Under the pieces are notes generated by a model. That model saw only the letters and a list, made by a program, of their open reading frames with translations. It ran no database searches and was not told the origin of the DNA. From NCBI RefSeq assembly GCF_900182915.1, contig NZ_FXUG01000006.1, forward strand, positions 124,001-188,000: a DNA stretch of 64,000 bases, in the 5' to 3' direction. Origin of the DNA: Neorhodopirellula lusitana (GTDB lineage: Bacteria; Planctomycetota; Planctomycetia; Pirellulales; Pirellulaceae). The translations under genes and the position numbers were made by a program. Shown here in pieces: positions 44,478 through 53,778 of this stretch. Numbering within the stretch: position 1 is the stretch's first letter; each line of letters begins with the position of its first letter.

Positions 44478-45179
44478 GGCGGGCTCAATCTTGGTGAGGA
44501 GGTGATCTTGTCTGGCAAGATTCGATGGAGGCAGGTGACACGTTTGAATCAAAAGACTTCTTGCATCCAAAAAGCATTCCGCTGCTATGGACCAATGCGA
44601 AGTTCAAGGAGCTTTGGGCGGCACGACTTGGCATCGCCGGTCAGCGTTACACGTGTGCTGGCTTCGGATCACAGCACGCATTGTTAGGTCGAAGAAGTGA
44701 TTGGGGCGGGAGGATTTGTGGTGTCGAGAATTTCAGTTCAGTGGGCGAACTGGAGTTGAACCAAGGGAAGGTGGGTACGAACCGGAGATAGGCACTGTAT
44801 CCGAAGTGGCTAGCAATCCGAATTGTTGAACGGCAGATGCGCTAGTTGCGAGTGTTCGGTACGCTCACCGACGATTGTTGCTTTGTGGCTCAAACTGGCG
44901 AGGTCGTGCCGACTTCGGCTTGCTGCGGCTAGCCTGGGCAAGGCTGCTAAATATTGCCCGCAAACGGATCATTGCCCGCGAACGGAAATGAATGACAGCT
45001 AGGGTGGTGGGGAAACGTAATTAGCAGTGTCTGGCAATGTTTCGCTCGACACTTGCCTTCGCCGGCCGCTAACGATCGTTAAGTGTTTCTTAAGAAGAGT
45101 GATTCTAGTCTTTGTGGACGTGCTAGGGTGTCCTCCGTTTGGATGACACGGCGGGGTTGTCTGCCGATATACTGCGTTG
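44478..45179. other. Divergent spacer between GH141-like gene and sensor kinase
   Basis: 702 bp with no supported gene. It separates two divergent transcription units and must hold their promoters. It includes a twofold repeat of ATTGCCCGC(A/G)AACGG near 44955-44990 and the symmetrical sites listed at 45070-45149. Confidence 0.5.
45070..45149. promoter_or_regulatory. Cluster of palindromes upstream of the sensor kinase
   Basis: Within 80 bp there are a perfect 12-bp palindrome TAACGATCGTTA (45070-45081), a perfect 10-bp palindrome TTCTTAAGAA (45087-45096), and a hairpin with 9-bp arms and one mismatch (45128-45136 and 45141-45149). They lie 30-110 bp upstream of the kinase start. A binding site for the response regulator encoded just downstream is a natural guess. 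No promoter hexamers are clear. Confidence 0.45.
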
Positions 45180-47189
45180 ATGGACCGAACGAAGAAACTA
45201 ATCCTGCCGCTAGTACTGGTGGCACTTCTTGCCGTCGCTGGCCGAGCGTCCGATAGTCTGGAAGCGAATTCACAGTTGGGGCAACTTTCTTTGCCACAGC
45301 TGGAAAGCCGACTCGTTGAGATTGATCGCCAGCTTCGGTGGCTAGCACCCTACAGTCTTCGCAGTGGGGTTGGCGTGATCGGCTATCGGTCTGAATGGCG
45401 AGGACCGCCTGAACGCCAGGAGTGGATTGAGATTGAGCTGGACCAGGAGTACCGGATCGATGAAATTGTGCTGGTTCCAACGCTCTGGCGAGACACCGCC
45501 CGAGGGTTCTTGTCCGATGGGTTCCCGAATTCCCTGAGGGTGGTGGCTGGAACCGAGGATGACCGCGAAGGTGTTGTCATCGCGGAGTACTCGGGTGCCG
45601 ACAAAATCCAACCGCGGATCGGACCGCTGGTTATCGGCCCGGTCAAGGTGAGGGCTTCCTGGGTGCGAATCGAAGCCACGGAATTGTCGACGAGAGCGTA
45701 CGACGGCGAAAAAGTCTTTCAGCTGTCGGAGGTGTTCCTGTTCAGCGATATGGAAAACGTGGCCCTTCGGCAAAAGGTGCGAGCGTCGTCGAATTCAATC
45801 GACCGAGTGGGTGCGTGGGACATGCGATTCTTGGTCGATGGGCATACGCCGTACTTGATGGACTCATCCGAAGGTAGTCAAAGCAATGCCTACGTCAGTC
45901 GCTTCGGAGAGCAACCCGTTCTGTACATCGATTTGGAAGCACCGTTTCCGATCTCTCGGATTCATTTGCATGCGGTCGACCAAGACGACACCGTGCCGCA
46001 GGCTTATGCAGGGGACTTGGGAATTCCGAATCGCTTGAAAATTGAAGGGGCGGCTGACGAAGAGTTCTCCAACCCGATCACCTTGCTGGACTACCAGCGA
46101 ACGAACATCAATGATATCGGACCGATCATGATGTGGCGCATTCCTGAGACGACGTGCCGTTATGTTCGCTTGAGTGCTGCTGAATCGAGTATGCCCGAAC
46201 AGGGCACATCGATGAACGAAGCTCAGCGGGACATTCGAATCGGCTTCGCTGAAATCGAACTGTATTCCAACGGTGCAAACGTGGCCCAAGGCAAAAAAGC
46301 GTTTGTGGACTACAGGGTCAATCCACGCGATCGGTCGCCGGCTGCATTAACGGATGGAAAGAACCTGTTTGGTGTGATCCTTCCTATCCGCACTTGGTTA
46401 TTCGAGCTTGCGCAGCGGCATGACCTGGAACGCATGCGTCCCCTGGTTGCCAGCGAGTTGAGCCAGCGGTACGCGATGCAAAGAGTGCACGTGACCCGGT
46501 TAACCTGGCTGGCGGTGTTCTTGGCCGTTGGAATCGGGATGACATTCTTGATCGATCGCATCATCCGCATGCGTCAATTGGCGGAACTGCGAAGTCGGTT
46601 TGCAGCCGACCTTCATGATGAACTGGGCGCGGATATGCATGTGATTGGGTTGTTGAGTGACCTCGCGCGAGCCGCGATTGATTCTCCCGAAAAACATGAG
46701 TCCCTGCATCAGCGAATTCGGGTCATGACTGAACGTTCCGGAAACGCGGTGCGGTACTGCACCAATATGCTGGAAGCGAAAGGGCTCTACGGCGATTTGC
46801 TGGAAGACATGCAAAGGTCCACTGAGCGAATCATGGCGGACTTCGTTGGCGAGTTCCAGTACGAAGATGATGAGCATGTGTTGCGTGGGCTGAAGCCGCG
46901 AACGCGTGCTGACTTGTTTCTTTTTTACAAAGAATGTTTGGTTAACATTAGTCGCCACAGTTGCGCCACGCATTTTCGTTCCAAGCTAACGGCGCACTCC
47001 CGAGAGATCTGTTTGGAAGTATGCGATGATGGTCATGGACTAACCGAATCGGGGGTGAAAGGCGTTCCCTCTTCACTGACGCGGCGGGCGCAATTGCTAG
47101 GTGCACAGGTCACGGTCCAGCATCCCGAAAGCGGAGGAACTTGTATCACCTTGAAAATGAAAACTCGAAAATGGGGCTTCCGTCGATAA
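45180..47189 (+). CDS. Sensor histidine kinase with discoidin-like periplasmic domains
   Basis: A 669-residue membrane kinase. ATG at 45180 is used; a TTG one codon earlier also reads. Residues 1-25 form a signal/TM helix. The periplasmic part (about 60-410) contains two F5/8-type C (discoidin, galactose-binding-like) segments: EWIEIELDQEYRIDEIVLVP and PVLYIDLEAPFPISRIHLHA, each ending in a typical EIELYS or EVFLFSD strand. TM2 is at about 440-462 (WLAVFLAVGIGMTFLIDRII). The HisKA_3 box is FAADLHDELGADMH, with the phospho-His near 479, and the HATPase domain has KECLVNISRHS and DDGHGL. It is 10 bp upstream of a NarL-type regulator. A glycan ligand is inferred from the sensor fold and from its position beside the fucan cluster. 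Confidence 0.88.
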   Translation: MDRTKKLILPLVLVALLAVAGRASDSLEANSQLGQLSLPQLESRLVEIDRQLRWLAPYSLRSGVGVIGYRSEWRGPPERQEWIEIELDQEYRIDEIVLVPTLWRDTARGFLSDGFPNSLRVVAGTEDDREGVVIAEYSGADKIQPRIGPLVIGPVKVRASWVRIEATELSTRAYDGEKVFQLSEVFLFSDMENVALRQKVRASSNSIDRVGAWDMRFLVDGHTPYLMDSSEGSQSNAYVSRFGEQPVLYIDLEAPFPISRIHLHAVDQDDTVPQAYAGDLGIPNRLKIEGAADEEFSNPITLLDYQRTNINDIGPIMMWRIPETTCRYVRLSAAESSMPEQGTSMNEAQRDIRIGFAEIELYSNGANVAQGKKAFVDYRVNPRDRSPAALTDGKNLFGVILPIRTWLFELAQRHDLERMRPLVASELSQRYAMQRVHVTRLTWLAVFLAVGIGMTFLIDRIIRMRQLAELRSRFAADLHDELGADMHVIGLLSDLARAAIDSPEKHESLHQRIRVMTERSGNAVRYCTNMLEAKGLYGDLLEDMQRSTERIMADFVGEFQYEDDEHVLRGLKPRTRADLFLFYKECLVNISRHSCATHFRSKLTAHSREICLEVCDDGHGLTESGVKGVPSSLTRRAQLLGAQVTVQHPESGGTCITLKMKTRKWGFRR

Positions 47190-47199
47190 CGGCACCGCG

Positions 47200-47892
47200 A
47201 TGAAAAACAAAATCAAAGTCATGCTAGTGGAAGACCATCCCGAATATCGCGAGGTCATCGATTTGGCGCTGAAAGATGAGCCAGGGATCGAACTGATCAA
47301 CCAGGTCGGTTCTTCCGAGCGTGCTCTCCAGATTCTACAGAACCAATTGTTCGACACCTCACCCGATTTGATTCTGCTGGATCTGAATTTACCAGGGAAG
47401 TCAGGAATCGAAGCACTGCCATCGCTGCGATCCAGTTGCCCGGGTGCCAAGTTCATTGTTCTGACTCAATCGAATAACGAGTCCGATGTCATGCGAGCGA
47501 TCCAGGCCGGTGCCTCCGGGTACCTACTGAAGTCCTCCACCGTCAATCAGATTGTCGAAGCGATTCGTACCGTGGCGGAGGGTGGGGCGCTGTTGGGAAG
47601 CGGCGTGGCCAATTACATCCTAGGCAATCTTCAGGCGAGCTTGCCGCGGGAGCAACTGCGCGACAACCTGTCCGAGCGCGAGATGGAGATCCTGACGCTG
47701 ATTGGCGAAGGGCAGCTTAAGAAGGAGATCGCCAGCCACCTCGACATCAGCATCACGACCGTGGCCACCTACATCCGTCGTATCTACGAAAAGCTCGACG
47801 TCCAAAACGCCCCAGCCGCGATCGCCAAGGCCTACCGAGCCGGCATCCTACCGCACGAGCCCACAAACGACCCTCCGCCAAAGGGCCGATAG
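47200..47892 (+). CDS. NarL/LuxR-family response regulator
   Basis: A 230-residue two-domain regulator. The receiver domain (1-125) has the acidic pair E11-D12, phospho-acceptor D61 in LILLDLNLPG, T/S at VLTQSN and K109-like Lys in GYLLKSS. The output domain (about 155-215) is a LuxR-type helix-turn-helix (LSEREMEILTLIGEGQLKKE; TTVATYIRRIYEKLDV). It follows its kinase by 10 bp. Expected to be phosphorylated by the discoidin kinase. The targets are unknown; the divergent GH141-like gene is a candidate. Confidence 0.93.
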   Translation: MKNKIKVMLVEDHPEYREVIDLALKDEPGIELINQVGSSERALQILQNQLFDTSPDLILLDLNLPGKSGIEALPSLRSSCPGAKFIVLTQSNNESDVMRAIQAGASGYLLKSSTVNQIVEAIRTVAEGGALLGSGVANYILGNLQASLPREQLRDNLSEREMEILTLIGEGQLKKEIASHLDISITTVATYIRRIYEKLDVQNAPAAIAKAYRAGILPHEPTNDPPPKGR

Positions 47893-48252
47893 ATCGTTTT
47901 TCGAGGTCAGTAAATTCTGATTGAGTCGACCAGGATTTGTATTGAGCGACGTGGACCGGAATCGAACAGGTCACCCGGATCGAGGGCTCATTCTGTGGCG
48001 GACCTCCTCGCGTTAGCGGCCATCTTGTGACGTAGAGCTGTTTCGCATTTTGTTAAGAATGTCGCTATTCAAGTTCGCGGATGACTGCTGCAACTGGCAT
48101 GTTCGATACAACCACCCCGTTCCCGAGGTTGCTCGGTCCAATGGAGCTCATTGGAATTTGGCCCGCCTTCCTTCGCAGCCTAGCTTTCTGACACACCCTT
48201 TCGGGTCGGCGGACTATTCGCCAAGTGCTATGAATGCAATTCGGAGAGAATG
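47893..48252. other. Spacer holding a decayed tRNA segment
   Basis: 360 bp between the response regulator and the DsrE2-like gene. The only recognisable content is the tRNA-Asp fragment at 47946-47983. A strong ribosome site (GGAG at 48243-48246) precedes the next gene. Confidence 0.5.
47946..47983 (-). pseudogene. Diverged 3' half of a tRNA-Asp gene
   Basis: The segment matches the 3' half of the intact tRNA-Asp at 54437-54510 in the same orientation: 20 of 22 bases over the acceptor 3' strand, T-stem and T-loop (ending GGAATCGAAC), then 9 of 9 bases over the anticodon 3' stem (CCGGATCGA), with a 2-base shorter variable region between. The 5' half is missing or unrecognisable. It is either an attachment-site copy left by integration at tRNA-Asp or a decayed second tRNA gene. 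Confidence 0.6.
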
Positions 48253-48861
48253 ATGTCTACAGCCGGTTCTACCATGGAACATCGTTCCACCACTGACGAT
48301 TCATCCAACACCATCCAGGATCTCGAAGCTAGGCTCGCGCAACTTGAGAGTTCGCTTGCCGCACTTCAGGACAGCCAGCCCGACACCAATCGGATGAACT
48401 TGCTGGTGTTTGAAGGGTCGCGAGATCGCTTGCTTGCATCCTTTGTGATGGCAACCGGGGCGGCTGCATGTGGCATGGAAGTGGCAATGTTCTTTACTTT
48501 CTGGGGTACCGCCGCGCTGCGCAAAGGGGGCCCACAGCTAGGAAAGAAGTCTCTGGTTGAGCGAGCCTTCGGAACGATGCTGCCAAAGTCCGCAAGCCAT
48601 ACCAAGCTGTCGCATATGGACATGTGCGGAATGGGGCGTTTCATGATGGGTAAAGAGATGCAAAAGAAGAACATCGCTGACCTGGATTCCTTGATCGCAA
48701 CCGCTGCTGACCTGGGCGTTCGAATCCAAGTCTGTGAAATGTCCATGAACTTGATGGGCATTCGGCGTGAAGAGTTGATCGACTATCCACATTTGGACTT
48801 TTGTGGCGTCGCGAAGTTTGTCGACGATGCTGCCACTGCAAATACCACGTTGTTCATCTAG
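48253..48861 (+). CDS. DsrE/DsrF/DrsH-like (DsrE2-type) protein
   Basis: A 202-residue protein. The first ~45 residues are hydrophilic with a heptad-like segment (IQDLEARLAQLESSLAALQD). The DsrE2-type domain follows: LLVFEGSRDRLLASFVMATG, AAACGMEVAMFFTFWG, MGRFMMGKEMQKK, IQVCEMSMNLMGI and DFCGVAKFVDDA, with Cys at CGM, VCEM and FCG. The family takes part in sulfur transfer and is often annotated as peroxiredoxin-like. The second ATG (48253) is chosen for spacing to GGAG; an ATG at 48250 is also possible. A TusA and another DsrE lie 4-5 kb downstream, which supports a sulfur-relay role. Confidence 0.85.
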   Translation: MSTAGSTMEHRSTTDDSSNTIQDLEARLAQLESSLAALQDSQPDTNRMNLLVFEGSRDRLLASFVMATGAAACGMEVAMFFTFWGTAALRKGGPQLGKKSLVERAFGTMLPKSASHTKLSHMDMCGMGRFMMGKEMQKKNIADLDSLIATAADLGVRIQVCEMSMNLMGIRREELIDYPHLDFCGVAKFVDDAATANTTLFI

Positions 48862-48874
48862 GGTGCGAGAACCT

Positions 48875-51709
48875 GTGCCCGCCGGAGGCTTCTCAACCGC
48901 CGACACCAGCGATTCCATGTCCATGGACTCCGCTGGCGATCAAGCATCTTCGCAAGCGAATTCTTGCGATGATTCGGTGGATGCTGCGTTGACGCTTGCA
49001 AGCGAGTTGCTGGCGCTGGCAAACGCGGAGGACTTGCATGAGCATCCCGCGGACTGCTTTAGTCTCGTTTCGTCCATGTCTGAAGCGATGCTCTCTCTCC
49101 GTACGTTGGTGGAGCGTCGCGACGACCAGCTGTCGAGGCTGACTCAAGAGTCCGAATCGATGGCTCGGGCCCAGGCCGATGCGATTGTGCACTCCGTCGA
49201 GATCATCGATGAGCTCGAACGAACCAAGCAAAGCCTTTGCGACGCCAGAGCCGCAGCGGAAGAGGCTGCACAGGATACTCAGCGGCTTGCGGATACCATT
49301 TTTGAGCAAACCAATGACGCGGTTTTGCTCTTCGAGCAACAAACCTGTGTCGCTTGTAACGAGCACACTGTCAGCCTGCTGTCTTGTGACCGAGACAGCA
49401 TTATCGGTGGATGGCCCGAAGCGTTTCGTCTGGCGACCTTTGAAGATGGAACTTCCGCGAATGAACATCTTCGAGAATGTTTTCATGGAGTCGATGGAGA
49501 GAAAGCGAATGACATCGAAGTCCAAATGCGTTCCTCAAGCGGCGTGTCTTTTTGGTCGGAGGTGACCTTTAGCTCCTTTTCCATGAAGGGCGGAGGGCAT
49601 GTGTTAGCGGTCGTTCGTGATATCACCGCCCGCAAGCAGTTTGAGGCGGAGCTTCGTCGGCACCGAGACTTCCTAAATAACATCATTAGTGCAGTTCCTG
49701 ACCAGTTGAGCGTCCGCTCGGCTGACCACCGTCTCGTGCTGGCAAACGATGCGTTTTGTGAGGCACACGCGATCCGACGAGCGGATGCGATCGGCCGAGA
49801 CATGAAGGAACTCGGTCTGGGCAAGTACGCCGAGCAAATCGAACGAGTCCAAGAACAGCTGAACGCAAAAGGCGTTTCCTCCGCGATTGAAGACACGTAC
49901 ATCGCCGCAGATGGCGCCGAGCGGATTGCGTCGACGAAACACTCCTTATTTTCCGATGCTGCATCCGGTGATAACTTTCTGATCGCTACCTCCCGTGACA
50001 TCACGGAAGACCGCCAACGTGAGGAACGGCTTCGTTTGCTCGCCAGTGTTTTCAACGGAGCATCGGAAGGAGTTGCGATTCTGGCGACTGATGGGTGTAT
50101 TTGCGAAGCGAATCCCGCGTTCATGTCGATGACTTCGGATACGCTCAAGCGATCATTGGTTGGCAGCCATCTCAACGAAGCTCTTCAAATTGAAGTCGAA
50201 GGCTTCGATGCAATTCTAGACGGGGTCTCGACGGGAACACCGTGGTCGGGAAAAGCTTCGGCGCACATCGATGGCAAACTGGCACGCTCCCTTTGGATTT
50301 CGCTGAGTCCGTCTTGTGACACAGAGGCAACTCGCAACCAGGTCATTGCATTGGTCTCGGACATCACCGAGATGGAGAACAGTCAAGTTGAATTGCATCG
50401 TCGAGCGATGCATGACAGTTTGACCGGCCTTCCTAACCGCGTCTACTTTCGCGAAGAGCTATCGCGATTGGTGGAGCAGGCGAATGAGTCGGGGCGTGGC
50501 ATTTCCGTTTGCTTCCTCGATCTCGATGATTTCAAGAATGCGAATGATTCACTCGGCCATGTTTGCGGCGACAAGCTTTTGTGTTTGGTGAGCAAGAGAA
50601 TCCAGCAAGTCATGGGGGAAACGGCATTTGTCGCACGCTTTGGTGGTGACGAATTCGCATTGATTCTTCAAGAGCAATACTTGTCTAAGGGAGAACAAGC
50701 TCTGCTGCTCGAGCAGTTGCTTTATACGTTCCGAGCACCCTTTCAAATCGATGAAAACGAAGCTCGTGTTGGGCTGAGCATTGGCGTGACGCGATGTCCT
50801 GCGGATTCGCAAGATGTCGACACGTTAATGCGAAACGCAGACATCGCAATGTACGCAGGAAAGAACGCGGGCAAAAACGCAGTACGCGAATTCACTCCTG
50901 AGATGCAAGACTGCGTCAACTTGCGGCATCGAGTTCAAACCAAGCTGCGCGACGCGCTGAGTGGCGGCGAGATTGATCTGTATTTTCAGCCCAAGATTAC
51001 TTCTGGCTCCTACGAACTTGCTGGCTGTGAGGCGTTGGCTCGCTGGCGGACCGATGAAGGGAAATTCATTCCACCGAATGAGTTCATTCCAATCGCGGAA
51101 CAAACCGGTTTGATTACGGCGTTAGGTGATTTAGTGTTCGAACTCGCCGCTGAGCAAGCATGCCGTTGGGACAGCATCCATGCTATGCCCGATATTGCTG
51201 TGAACGTGTCACCCCATCAACTCCGGCACCCACGATTCATTGCTAACCTGGAATCGATTTTGGAGCGAACCGGAGCTCGTCCCGAGTGGTTTGAACTGGA
51301 GATCACCGAGAACGCGATGATGGATGATGTTGAGCTGGCGGTTCAAGTGATCGATCAGCTCGTTGCGATGGGATTCCGTGTGGCAATTGACGATTTCGGT
51401 ACCGGTTACTCTTCGCTCAGTTACCTGAAGAATTTCAATATCCATACACTGAAAATCGACTTGTCGTTTACATGCGACGTCACAACCGACCGCCAAAGTG
51501 AGGCCATCGTTCGCTCCATCACCTCACTGGGGAAAGGTTTGGATTTGCGAGTGGTGGCCGAGGGCGTTGAAACATTGGAACAGGCGAAACTACTTGAGTC
51601 GTTGGGATGTACAACGATGCAAGGCTATTACATCGGAAGGCCGATGCCGGAGAGCGACTATCTCGAATGGGTCGCCAATTGGGACGCCAGAAAAGATCAA
51701 ATACTGTAG
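48875..51709 (+). CDS. PAS-GGDEF-EAL protein (c-di-GMP turnover)
   Basis: A cytoplasmic protein of about 944 residues. The N-terminus (about 20-140) is helical with a coiled coil. Three PAS-type sensor modules follow (FEQTNDAVLLFEQQTCVAC; FLNNIISAVPDQLSVRSADH; VFNGASEGVAILATDG), then a diguanylate cyclase domain with intact RFGGDEFAL near residue 588, and a phosphodiesterase domain with EALARW near 718 and DDFGTGYSSLSYLK. Both enzymatic signatures look intact, so it could make and/or degrade c-di-GMP. There are no TM helices. The start is uncertain: the frame is open back to a GTG at 48803 inside the DsrE2 gene, and ATG codons exist at 48917 and 48923; GTG 48875 is a compromise just after that gene. 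Confidence 0.88.
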   Translation: MPAGGFSTADTSDSMSMDSAGDQASSQANSCDDSVDAALTLASELLALANAEDLHEHPADCFSLVSSMSEAMLSLRTLVERRDDQLSRLTQESESMARAQADAIVHSVEIIDELERTKQSLCDARAAAEEAAQDTQRLADTIFEQTNDAVLLFEQQTCVACNEHTVSLLSCDRDSIIGGWPEAFRLATFEDGTSANEHLRECFHGVDGEKANDIEVQMRSSSGVSFWSEVTFSSFSMKGGGHVLAVVRDITARKQFEAELRRHRDFLNNIISAVPDQLSVRSADHRLVLANDAFCEAHAIRRADAIGRDMKELGLGKYAEQIERVQEQLNAKGVSSAIEDTYIAADGAERIASTKHSLFSDAASGDNFLIATSRDITEDRQREERLRLLASVFNGASEGVAILATDGCICEANPAFMSMTSDTLKRSLVGSHLNEALQIEVEGFDAILDGVSTGTPWSGKASAHIDGKLARSLWISLSPSCDTEATRNQVIALVSDITEMENSQVELHRRAMHDSLTGLPNRVYFREELSRLVEQANESGRGISVCFLDLDDFKNANDSLGHVCGDKLLCLVSKRIQQVMGETAFVARFGGDEFALILQEQYLSKGEQALLLEQLLYTFRAPFQIDENEARVGLSIGVTRCPADSQDVDTLMRNADIAMYAGKNAGKNAVREFTPEMQDCVNLRHRVQTKLRDALSGGEIDLYFQPKITSGSYELAGCEALARWRTDEGKFIPPNEFIPIAEQTGLITALGDLVFELAAEQACRWDSIHAMPDIAVNVSPHQLRHPRFIANLESILERTGARPEWFELEITENAMMDDVELAVQVIDQLVAMGFRVAIDDFGTGYSSLSYLKNFNIHTLKIDLSFTCDVTTDRQSEAIVRSITSLGKGLDLRVVAEGVETLEQAKLLESLGCTTMQGYYIGRPMPESDYLEWVANWDARKDQIL

Positions 51710-51745
51710 GGAATGATCTTACCTCACCGCCCGTCCGGCGAGTAA

Positions 51746-53050
51746 TCAGAATCGCTTGGTCAAACCAGCGGATAGGCTGTTGGTTGCCAGGGTGGAGGCA
51801 ATTCGTGTTCCGGCCACCTCTCCAGTCGATCCCCACCACTTGCCTGACACGGTATTTTGAAATCCGTGTTTGTACGCTAGCGAACACATCCAGCCATCGG
51901 CCACTTCGCGAGTGAATCCCGTGCTTAGGTGATGTTGGATAATCGCCGGTGCAGGTGAATTGTAAAAGATATTGGCGCTGTCGATGGGGCTCTGGTTGTA
52001 GGTGTATCCGAATCGCCATTGCAATCGATCGTTGACGTCGATCGCCACGCCACTGGACAGGACCCAGATACTATCCCATCCAAAGCCGGTGACTGCGCCA
52101 TTGGCGTCGAACCCTGCGCTCTGGAACCCATCCGTGTTCTCGTAATCGATGTAGCGAATGTCTGTTGCGATCTGCAATCGCTGAAACCCGGTATAGGCGC
52201 CTCCGATCGATAGGATACTTGGATAGTCCAGGTCCATCTGCAGCTGGCGTGCGCCACCCGTATCGTCCCATCCGTTCATCTTGAAGTCTTGGAACCATTG
52301 AGGGCTTTTGTACGAGAGGCCAAGGTTCCAGCCCGGTTCCGCAGACTCATAGAAGACGCCTGCTTGGAAACCAATGCCCCAAGCTGAATCGCCATGCGCA
52401 GCTGATGCGTACCGTCCGTCTGCGTTCGGAGCCGCAGCACTGAACGGGTCAATGGCAAGTGTGGCCCAGTTAAACGTCGGTGCAAAACCGACCGACCAGC
52501 CCGATTCAAACCGTCTCGCAACCGTTGGGCAGAATTGCATCAGTTGGAATTGCGAATAGATTGCACCAAAACCGAAGCCGTCAGGCGGTTGTGGTGTCAG
52601 GATTGGATTCTGCGAACTGACTGGATAGTCGACGCCAAAACCACCAATGGCGAAAGCGCCGAGTCCGAACGACCAAGGCGAATCAGTTCGCCCCGTCGTG
52701 GCGGCGAATGTTGGGATCGGGCTAATGCCCACATCGGACGTGGTGGAACCGTGTAGTCGTCCGCCGGGAGTACCGGGACCGAATGCCCCCGCTTCGACGC
52801 TCGACTCGATGCTGGTTTCCGGTCCGAATGCCGCGAATGAAAAACCCACTTCGGCATGCCGTAAACCGGTGATGCTGGCGGGGTTCCATTGAAGGGCACC
52901 CATCGCGTCGAGAGGCAAGGCTGTACCTGCCCCGCCCATTGACTGATTGGTCGCTCCAACCGCGTCGAGTACGTGACCCATCTGAGCGAAACAAGGCGAG
53001 GCAATCCACGCCAACGCAATGAACGCGAAACATCTGTTTGTTTGTGACAC
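51746..53050 (-). CDS. OmpP1/FadL-family outer-membrane protein
   Basis: A 434-residue outer-membrane beta-barrel. GTG start (53050) with signal peptide MSQTNRCFAFIALAWIASPC then FAQ. The N-terminal plug shows the FadL pattern (MGGAGTALPLDAMGALQWNP). The rest alternates as beta strands and ends in the aromatic C-terminal strand (SAGLTKRF), as outer-membrane porins do. FadL-type channels carry hydrophobic small molecules across the outer membrane. The gene converges on the GGDEF-EAL gene (36-bp gap) and starts 39 bp from the DsrE stop, so it is likely in the same minus-strand unit as DsrE and TusA. Confidence 0.88.
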   Translation of the reverse strand: MSQTNRCFAFIALAWIASPCFAQMGHVLDAVGATNQSMGGAGTALPLDAMGALQWNPASITGLRHAEVGFSFAAFGPETSIESSVEAGAFGPGTPGGRLHGSTTSDVGISPIPTFAATTGRTDSPWSFGLGAFAIGGFGVDYPVSSQNPILTPQPPDGFGFGAIYSQFQLMQFCPTVARRFESGWSVGFAPTFNWATLAIDPFSAAAPNADGRYASAAHGDSAWGIGFQAGVFYESAEPGWNLGLSYKSPQWFQDFKMNGWDDTGGARQLQMDLDYPSILSIGGAYTGFQRLQIATDIRYIDYENTDGFQSAGFDANGAVTGFGWDSIWVLSSGVAIDVNDRLQWRFGYTYNQSPIDSANIFYNSPAPAIIQHHLSTGFTREVADGWMCSLAYKHGFQNTVSGKWWGSTGEVAGTRIASTLATNSLSAGLTKRF

Positions 53051-53089
53051 TTTCCCGATTGCCCTTGTGAGAACGCCCGCGATCTCGGG

Positions 53090-53479
53090 CTAGAAGCTGA
53101 TGGTGGTGCCACCAATGGCGAGGTCCAATACAGTCGCAAAACCACCGATCTCAATTTCGGGCAATCTTTCGATCGCCGAGAGGTCGCCTGGTCCACCTAC
53201 GCTACAGGTGCGATGGCACACCGAGCACAGGATGATTCTTCCGCCGGCCTCAATGTATTGTTTGATCAATTCACTTAATGCGGGAAAGCCTTGGACGACG
53301 ATTCCTTCGGAGCTTCCCGTGTAACCCCAGACTGCTCCATCGCTCGTCAAGAAAACAGCCGTTGGACGGCCCATTGCCAGCGACGAAAGCCCGCACGAAA
53401 ACGCCATCGTGGCGTTTTTTCCATTGTCGGCTTTTCCGACTGTCAGTATGACAACAACATGTTCAGATGGACCACTCAT
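53090..53479 (-). CDS. DsrE-family protein
   Basis: A 129-residue single-domain DsrE/YchN-like protein: HVVVILTVGKADNGKNATMA at the start, AMGRPTAVFLTSDG, and a CSVCHRTC Cys cluster near residue 85 followed by a C-terminal hydrophobic strand. Such proteins form small oligomers and accept persulfide from TusA-type carriers. It is the middle gene of a TusA-DsrE-FadL unit on the minus strand (65 bp from TusA, 39 bp from the porin). Confidence 0.85.
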   Translation of the reverse strand: MSGPSEHVVVILTVGKADNGKNATMAFSCGLSSLAMGRPTAVFLTSDGAVWGYTGSSEGIVVQGFPALSELIKQYIEAGGRIILCSVCHRTCSVGGPGDLSAIERLPEIEIGGFATVLDLAIGGTTISF

Positions 53480-53544
53480 CGATACTGCATATCCTTATGC
53501 TTGTAGCTTCTTGGGATGGGCTCGACGTCAGTTTGGTTCGAGTC

Positions 53545-53778
53545 CTACTTGGGAGGTCCCAACGAGATGACGGCTTTCTGAAGCTCGCCTTCGGTCTCGT
53601 AGCTTTCAATTGTATGCCCCATGCGACGGGCCCATGCCTCGACGTCGGGTTTGAAGGCCAGGTCGGTTGCGGTGACTTCAATTTGGTCACCTTCCGCAAG
53701 TGTCCGAGCGGTCTTTGTCAGCTCGACAATCGGCATCGGACAATTCATGCCTTGGCAGTTTAGTGACTGAGTATTCAT
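53545..53778 (-). CDS. TusA/SirA-family sulfur carrier
   Basis: A 77-residue protein of the normal TusA size. The ATG at 53778 gives the N-terminus MNTQSLNCQGMNCPMPIVEL, with the sulfur-binding CPxP motif at residues 13-16. A longer frame to 53841 adds a basic stretch with no similarity. TusA carries persulfide to partner proteins such as DsrE. First gene of the unit with DsrE and the FadL-like porin. Confidence 0.9.
   Translation of the reverse strand: MNTQSLNCQGMNCPMPIVELTKTARTLAEGDQIEVTATDLAFKPDVEAWARRMGHTIESYETEGELQKAVISLGPPK

Noticed and set aside
49483-50175. 230-codon minus-strand open frame
   Set aside because: It is antisense to the GGDEF-EAL gene and has no recognisable domain.
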